Source: Defluviitaleaceae bacterium
GTDB taxonomy: Bacteria > Bacillota_A > Clostridia > Lachnospirales > WQUN01
Length of the DNA: 17,334 bases
Assembly: GCA_009779525.1 (NCBI GenBank)
Contig: WREB01000004.1
Span: 1 to 17,334, forward strand
Direction: 5' to 3'
Shown here: positions 13,398 through 17,334 of the stretch, one piece after another
Layout of the letters: the number at the start of each line of letters is the position of its first letter
How positions within the stretch are numbered: the stretch's first letter is position 1
Position numbers and translations under genes: made by a program
The notes under the pieces: generated by a model
The model's input: only the letters and a program-made list of their open reading frames with translations
Database searches by the model: none
What the model was told of the DNA's origin: nothing

Positions 13398-14654
13398 TTA
13401 AGTCTCGCTTATCGCCCTTTCCTCGTCGACGACGGTGTTGATCAGGTTGCTGTACCAAAGCACCGCGTCCACGTACGCGTCGTAGATCCCGCTTATCGGC
13501 ATGTCCATAACAAGGGCGAGCCGCGAGATCTCGCGCCAGTCGCCGTGCTCGTAGAGCATTACGAAATTAAGCACCCTGCTGAAGTCGCCCCTGCCGTAAA
13601 GCAGGGCTTTTTTTATTTGGTCGGGCACGAAGATCATCGAAAGCGCGTCCTCCATCGGAAGCTCGAGTATGACGTCTAGCACCGACATAAGCCCCATTAA
13701 AAAGAGATTGTCCTGGAGAATCGCCATGTCGAAAAATTTAGCCATGTTTTCGCAAAACTTCGCGCGAAGCAGCGAAAGGCGCGTTATCTCCGACGGGCGG
13801 TCTGCGCAGAGGGCGTTTGAGACGGCTGTCGCCACCCATTTTTTTATTTCGCGCTGCCCGAGCATCGCCGCGGCTTGGTTGATGTTTTTTATTTCGGCGT
13901 TGATCCGGCTTGACGAGTTGACGAGCCTCATGAACTGGATCGCGAGCCCCGGGTCCTGCCTGACGATCCGCGTGAACGACGAAAAGTCGAAATCGTTTTG
14001 GTTTACGATGTTTAGGAGCTGCACGTAGTTGACCTTAAGCGGGGAGAGCGCGTTCATCTTGGAAGACGTCGGGATATGGACCTTATAGAACGGGCCGTCG
14101 AAAAGATGGATCCCCGAATTTTTTATCTGGTCGAAGGTGGGCTGCGCCGCGATGTCCGCCGCGATTATCTTTATCTGCGAGAAGCTGTTGCGCAGTATCA
14201 GGAACCTGTCGCGAAGCTGCGCCTCGGGAAGACTGTAGAAGATGTAGTTAGTATATGGAAGGAAATCGGTCAGAGTGCTTATTTCCGGGAAATCCTTGAA
14301 CGCTATCTTAAGCCCGAGCGCCGAAAAGCGTTTGACTCTTTCTAGCAGCATTTCGTTAAGCTCGATGTTTTTATCCATCAGCAAAGCGATTTTAGTCAAG
14401 TCGACTTTGATTTCGCCGTCTAAGTCGGTGACCATGAGTATCTGCGTCACCGGGATGAATATAACCTTGTCTTGCGTCAGCGCCTCGAGGCCGACGTTGT
14501 TGAGGAACCGTATGAAGGGTGAGTTCATCGCGCCGTCGAGCGGGTTTGACTTCGCCGCCTCGAGGATCGCGTTCCCGTATTGGTACGAAAGATAGTAGCC
14601 CTCGACGACCATTTGGTTGTTGAACAATGGCTTGGGCACAAACATCAGATTCAT
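13398..14654 (-). CDS. EAL-HDOD signalling protein with degenerate EAL domain (YuxH-like)
   Basis: A 418-residue protein with the two-domain plan of COG3434. The N-terminal half (about 1-200) is an EAL-like domain starting MNLMFVPKPLFNNQMVVEGYYLSYQ in outline; the catalytic EAL/ExL triad is not kept (EGYYL) and metal-binding residues are not evident, so phosphodiesterase activity is unlikely. The C-terminal half (about 205-400) is an HDOD domain, seen in NIVNQNDFDFSSFTRIVRQDPGLAIQFMRLVNSS (in outline) and INQAAAMLGQREIKKWV. Such proteins are thought to act as regulatory scaffolds or binding modules. ATG 14654 is chosen because AGGGAGGGA lies about seven bases upstream; an in-frame ATG at 14681 lies before that site. 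A sigma-A promoter precedes it. Confidence 0.88.
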   Translation of the reverse strand: MNLMFVPKPLFNNQMVVEGYYLSYQYGNAILEAAKSNPLDGAMNSPFIRFLNNVGLEALTQDKVIFIPVTQILMVTDLDGEIKVDLTKIALLMDKNIELNEMLLERVKRFSALGLKIAFKDFPEISTLTDFLPYTNYIFYSLPEAQLRDRFLILRNSFSQIKIIAADIAAQPTFDQIKNSGIHLFDGPFYKVHIPTSSKMNALSPLKVNYVQLLNIVNQNDFDFSSFTRIVRQDPGLAIQFMRLVNSSSRINAEIKNINQAAAMLGQREIKKWVATAVSNALCADRPSEITRLSLLRAKFCENMAKFFDMAILQDNLFLMGLMSVLDVILELPMEDALSMIFVPDQIKKALLYGRGDFSRVLNFVMLYEHGDWREISRLALVMDMPISGIYDAYVDAVLWYSNLINTVVDEERAISET

Positions 14655-14697
14655 GGCGACGTCCCTCCCTCGTGAGCGCACACACGAAGATCGACTA

Positions 14698-14726
14698 AAT
14701 ATACAGTATGGTTTCTTAAATTACAA
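14698..14726 (-). promoter_or_regulatory. Promoter of the EAL-HDOD gene
   Basis: On the minus strand TTGTAA (14726-14721) and TATATT (14703-14698) are separated by 17 bases. The transcript would begin near 14691, about 37 bases before the ATG at 14654, leaving room for the strong ribosome site. No palindrome lies in the spacer. The hairpin GCGGT...ACCGC (14739-14757) upstream could help end the pcrA transcript, but it is short. Confidence 0.6.
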
Positions 14727-14792
14727 TCCCAACGAACGCGGTTAAAAAATTACCGCATATCGAATTAAGCATTCAATAATTGCCGCAAACGT

Positions 14793-17066
14793 TCATTCGC
14801 GCTCAAAGTTCGCGAGGCTCGCGATGAATTTTTTTACGCCCGCGCCCTCGAATGCGACCGACAGCTCCTGGTCCTGTTCGCCGTTTTTGTCGCGCACCGC
14901 GATGACGAGCCCCCTGCCGTAGGCGGGCGACTTAACCTTATCCCCCGCCTTGTACGTCCCGCCGCGCCTGCCGATCGCCCTGCCCGCCGCGCCGCTTGCA
15001 TAAGTGTTTGAAAAAGCGGCCGGACTCTTTCGCGAAAACCCTTCGGCGAATTCGTTTTTATTAACCGCGGCATATGTTTCGGTCGCCCCGCCCTCGCCGC
15101 CAAAACCGCTTTTTCGCGTCTGCGGGCGGGCGTTTTGGCGGTCGCGCACGTTTTCGACGAATTCGAGCGGGACTTCCTTCACGAACCTGCTAACGGCGTT
15201 CCTTACCGACGCGCCGTACTGCACCCTCGATAACGCGTGGGTGACGTAAAGCTCCCTTTTCGCGCGGGTGAATCCGACGTAGCAGAGCCGGCGCTCCTCC
15301 TCGAGGCCCTCCGGGTCCGCGCCGTTAACGCTTCGCGTCGACGGAAAGATGTTTTCCTCCGCGCCGACGATGAAAACCGTGTCGAACTCAAGCCCCTTGG
15401 CGCTGTGCAGAGTCAGGAGCGAAACCGCGTCCGCGCCTTCCTCGAAATTGTCGATGTCCGCGACGAGCGCGACCTCCTCGAGAAACGACCCGAGGGACGC
15501 GCCGTCGGATCCCTCCTCGAACTCGACCGCCTTGGACAAAAATTCCTGAGCGTTTTGTATTCGGTTTTCGCCTTCGTCGGTGCCGTCGCGCAGATTCTCG
15601 AGATAATCGGTTTCTTCCAAAATCTTGCGGAGCAGATCGGAGACTTTGCCATCCTTCGCGAATTCGGCGCAGTCGTCGAGAAACCGGACGAAATCCAATA
15701 TTGGCCGCGCCTTGTTCTTAAGCTGCGGTATGCCCTCCGCGTCCCTTGACGCGGCGTAAAGCGGCTGCCCCGTGTCTGCGGCGTATTCGGAAAGCTTGGC
15801 GATCGACGCTTCCCCTATACCCCTGCGCGGCACGTTTATTATCCGAACGAACGCCAGATCGTCCGAGGGATTTTCGATCGCCTTCAAATACGAAAGGATG
15901 TCCTTGACTTCCTTGCGCTCGTAAAACCTTACGCCGCCGTAAAGCCTGTACGGAACGCCCGACAAAACAAGCCTGTCCTCAATCGCGCGCGACTGCGAGT
16001 TGTTGCGGTAAAGCACCGCGTAGTCGCCGTACGAGGCGCCCGACGAAACGCCGTTTTTCACGGTTTCCGCGACGAACGCGCCCTCGTCGCCCTCGTCGCC
16101 CGCCTTGTACAGCTTGACGCGGCTTCCCGAGGCGTTTTCGGTCCAAAGCTTCTTCTCGCTCCGATTGCGGTTGTTTTTTATCACCGCGTTCGCCGCCCCG
16201 AGGATCGTCCCGGTCGAGCGGTAGTTTTGCTCGAGTTTTATCGTGCGCGCCTGAGGGTAATCCTCTTCGAAGCGCAGGATGTTCCTTATGTTCGCCCCGC
16301 GCCAGCCGTAAATGCTTTGGTCGTCGTCTCCGACGACGCACAGGTTGCCGCCCCAGCCCGATAATTGGTTGACCAGCCTGTACTGCGCGGTGTTCGTGTC
16401 CTGGTATTCGTCGACCAACACGTAGCGGAAGCGCTCCTGATATTTTTCCAGTATTTCGGGGAATTCTTCGAACAGCCTAACCGTAAGCAGTATTATGTCG
16501 TCGAAGTCCAGCGCGTTGCATGCGCGAAGCTTGCGTTGGTACAGCTCGTAGACGTCGGCGACATTCGACATCCTGTAGTCGTTCGAGGATGCGCGCGCGA
16601 ACTCCGTCGGGCCGATAAGCTCGTTTTTTTGCCCGCTTATCGCGTTGGCGACGAATCGCGTCTGGTACAGCTTCTCGTCTAAACCGAGCTCCGCGACGCA
16701 CGCCTTGACCAGCCGCTCGGAATCCTGCGCGTCGAATATCGAAAAGCCGCTCCCGTAGCCAAGCATGTTGATTTCGCGCCGAAGCAGCCGCACGCAAGTA
16801 GAGTGGAACGTGCTGACCCAGACGTACGAACCCTTCGGGTTGATGCGGTTGACGCGCTCGCGCATCTCGCGCGCCGCCTTGTTGGTGAAAGTAATCGCGA
16901 TTATGTTGAACGGGTCGATTCCAAGCTCGATAAGCCGCGCGATCCTGTAGGTGAGCACGCGCGTCTTGCCCGAGCCGGCCCCGGCGAATATCAGAAGCGG
17001 GCCCTCGGTGTGCGCCGCCGCCTCCCGCTGCATCGGGTTTAAGTCGTCAAGGAAGTTTTTTGCCAT
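14793..17066 (-). CDS. pcrA: ATP-dependent DNA helicase PcrA (UvrD/Rep superfamily 1)
   Basis: A 3'-5' helicase used in nucleotide excision repair, rolling-circle replication and clearing proteins from DNA. Motifs in order: the Q-motif-like LNPMQREAAAH near the start, Walker A AGAGSGKT (28-35), ITFTNKAAREM, Walker B VDEYQDTN, GDDDQSIYGWRGA, LEQNYRST, LLTLHSAKGLEFDTVF, and YVGFTRAKREL. A low-complexity linker follows, and a C-terminal Tudor-like domain (KAGDKVKSPAYGRGLVI to SVAFEGAGVKKF) of the kind that binds RNA polymerase in PcrA. At 757 residues it is slightly longer than Bacillus PcrA. The start is ATG 17066, backed by GAGGGA six to nine bases upstream; extending to TTG 17141 would run through the leader hairpin and the promoter. 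The ligase and GatCAB genes that often neighbour pcrA are not seen. Confidence 0.95.
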   Translation of the reverse strand: MAKNFLDDLNPMQREAAAHTEGPLLIFAGAGSGKTRVLTYRIARLIELGIDPFNIIAITFTNKAAREMRERVNRINPKGSYVWVSTFHSTCVRLLRREINMLGYGSGFSIFDAQDSERLVKACVAELGLDEKLYQTRFVANAISGQKNELIGPTEFARASSNDYRMSNVADVYELYQRKLRACNALDFDDIILLTVRLFEEFPEILEKYQERFRYVLVDEYQDTNTAQYRLVNQLSGWGGNLCVVGDDDQSIYGWRGANIRNILRFEEDYPQARTIKLEQNYRSTGTILGAANAVIKNNRNRSEKKLWTENASGSRVKLYKAGDEGDEGAFVAETVKNGVSSGASYGDYAVLYRNNSQSRAIEDRLVLSGVPYRLYGGVRFYERKEVKDILSYLKAIENPSDDLAFVRIINVPRRGIGEASIAKLSEYAADTGQPLYAASRDAEGIPQLKNKARPILDFVRFLDDCAEFAKDGKVSDLLRKILEETDYLENLRDGTDEGENRIQNAQEFLSKAVEFEEGSDGASLGSFLEEVALVADIDNFEEGADAVSLLTLHSAKGLEFDTVFIVGAEENIFPSTRSVNGADPEGLEEERRLCYVGFTRAKRELYVTHALSRVQYGASVRNAVSRFVKEVPLEFVENVRDRQNARPQTRKSGFGGEGGATETYAAVNKNEFAEGFSRKSPAAFSNTYASGAAGRAIGRRGGTYKAGDKVKSPAYGRGLVIAVRDKNGEQDQELSVAFEGAGVKKFIASLANFERE

Positions 17067-17095
17067 CGCGTTTCCCTCGCAAAAGAGCATGAATA

Positions 17096-17122
17096 AAGGC
17101 TTTCCGAAAACAGGAAAGCCTT
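17096..17122 (-). terminator. Ten-base-pair stem-loop in the pcrA leader (terminator or attenuator)
   Basis: AAGGCTTTCC (17096-17105) and GGAAAGCCTT (17113-17122) form a perfect 10-bp stem with a seven-base loop. On the minus strand it is followed by TTTATTC, a weak U tract; on the plus strand no T run follows. It could end the GH127 transcript. However, it lies downstream of the likely pcrA promoter, about 12 bases after the predicted start, so every pcrA message would carry it. Confidence 0.65.
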
Positions 17123-17140
17123 CAAGTAGCGGATATTTCA

Positions 17141-17169
17141 ATGTTATGTCATTACCGTGAAGCTGTCAA
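17141..17169 (-). promoter_or_regulatory. pcrA promoter (TTGACA-N17-TAACAT)
   Basis: On the minus strand a perfect TTGACA (17169-17164) and TAACAT (17146-17141) are 17 bases apart. The predicted transcript start is near 17134, giving a leader of about 70 bases before the ATG at 17066. The stem-loop at 17096-17122 lies entirely inside this leader. Confidence 0.7.
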
Positions 17170-17248
17170 ACCAAATATGAACCATCATAAAAACCGGGCA
17201 CAATCGTTTCATTCGGCGGCGCAACCGATGAATAAACGTTAAGTGCGC

Positions 17249-17334
17249 CTAACTTCTGCGAAGCCAAACGGCCATTTCCCCCTCGCCCCTGTTGCCCCAG
17301 GCGTAGTAGGCAACCGCCTTCGCCCGGACGTCAA
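17249..17334 (-). CDS. C-terminal end of a probable GH127 glycosidase (beta-L-arabinofuranosidase-like)
   Basis: A minus-strand frame enters from the window edge and ends at TAG 17251-17249, leaving 27 whole residues plus two bases of another codon. It reads AVAYYAWGNRGEGEMAVWLRRS. This matches what I know of the closing strand of GH127 (DUF1680) enzymes, where PYYAWANRGPGEMxVWL is characteristic. GH127 members release beta-L-arabinofuranose from plant or glycoprotein glycans. The call rests on a short tail only, so specificity cannot be given. It is consistent with rhaA in suggesting use of plant cell-wall sugars. About 126 bases separate it from the pcrA leader hairpin, with the pcrA promoter in between. 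Confidence 0.7.
   Translation of the reverse strand, partial: DVRAKAVAYYAWGNRGEGEMAVWLRRS

Noticed and set aside
17067..17141. TTG 17141 as the pcrA start
   Set aside because: It would translate through the hairpin and starts inside the -10 box; ATG 17066 has a good ribosome site and the family start.
1..17334. tRNA, rRNA, insertion sequences, prophage genes
   Set aside because: I saw no tRNA cloverleaf with a TTCRA arm, no rRNA segment, no transposase motif and no terminal inverted repeats with target duplications.

Overview
The window looks like a chromosomal piece of an uncultured member of the Bacillota (Clostridia-like). This rests on the gene order yicC-remA-gmk-rpoZ-priA-def-fmt, which is typical of that phylum. 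It is also supported by RemA, a PBP5-type carboxypeptidase, a PcrA helicase, Shine-Dalgarno sequences of the GGAGG type and sigma-A-like promoters. Base composition is GC-rich (roughly 57-65% in coding stretches I counted), except for the first 378 bases, which are near 44%. TGA, TAA and TAG are all used as stops, so the standard bacterial code applies.

Layout. 1-378 (-): the N-terminal 126 residues of a MerR-family regulator, cut by the window edge, with a MerR-style 19-bp-spacer promoter. 379-729: intergenic, with a structured, terminator-like segment and the dacA promoter. 730-3768 (+): dacA, an OmpR-type response regulator, and a histidine kinase lacking its membrane and sensor half. 3769-4290 (-): a GNAT acetyltransferase whose stop codon abuts the kinase stop. 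4344-10061 (+): the tightly packed housekeeping operon yicC, remA, gmk, rpoZ, priA, def, fmt, ending in two hairpin terminators. 10242-11048 (+): a strong promoter carrying a 16-bp operator-like palindrome, driving a degenerate GGDEF protein with a C-terminal ribbon-helix-helix (RHH) domain. 11028-11999 (-): an AEC-family permease overlapping it tail to tail. 12092-13339 (+): L-rhamnose isomerase. 13398-14654 (-): a degenerate EAL-HDOD protein. 14793-17066 (-): PcrA, whose promoter is followed at once by a 10-bp stem-loop. 17249-17334 (-): the last 28 residues of what looks like a GH127 glycosidase.

How the parts fit. The central operon covers RNA turnover, matrix regulation, nucleotide supply, RNA polymerase, replication restart and the formyl-methionine cycle (Fmt adds the formyl group, Def removes it). 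The flanks are accessory: cell-wall trimming with a two-component system, and plant-sugar genes (rhaA, the GH127 tail). Two proteins carry degenerate c-di-GMP-type domains and probably act as sensors or scaffolds rather than enzymes. The most interesting candidate is the GGDEF-RHH protein. It keeps guanine-contact residues, has lost a catalytic acidic residue (SGDAF), and ends in a likely DNA-binding domain. An operator-like palindrome sits in its own promoter, and a 10-base piece of that palindrome recurs at the start of the neighbouring permease gene. This suggests a one-protein nucleotide-responsive repressor; that is an inference from sequence only.
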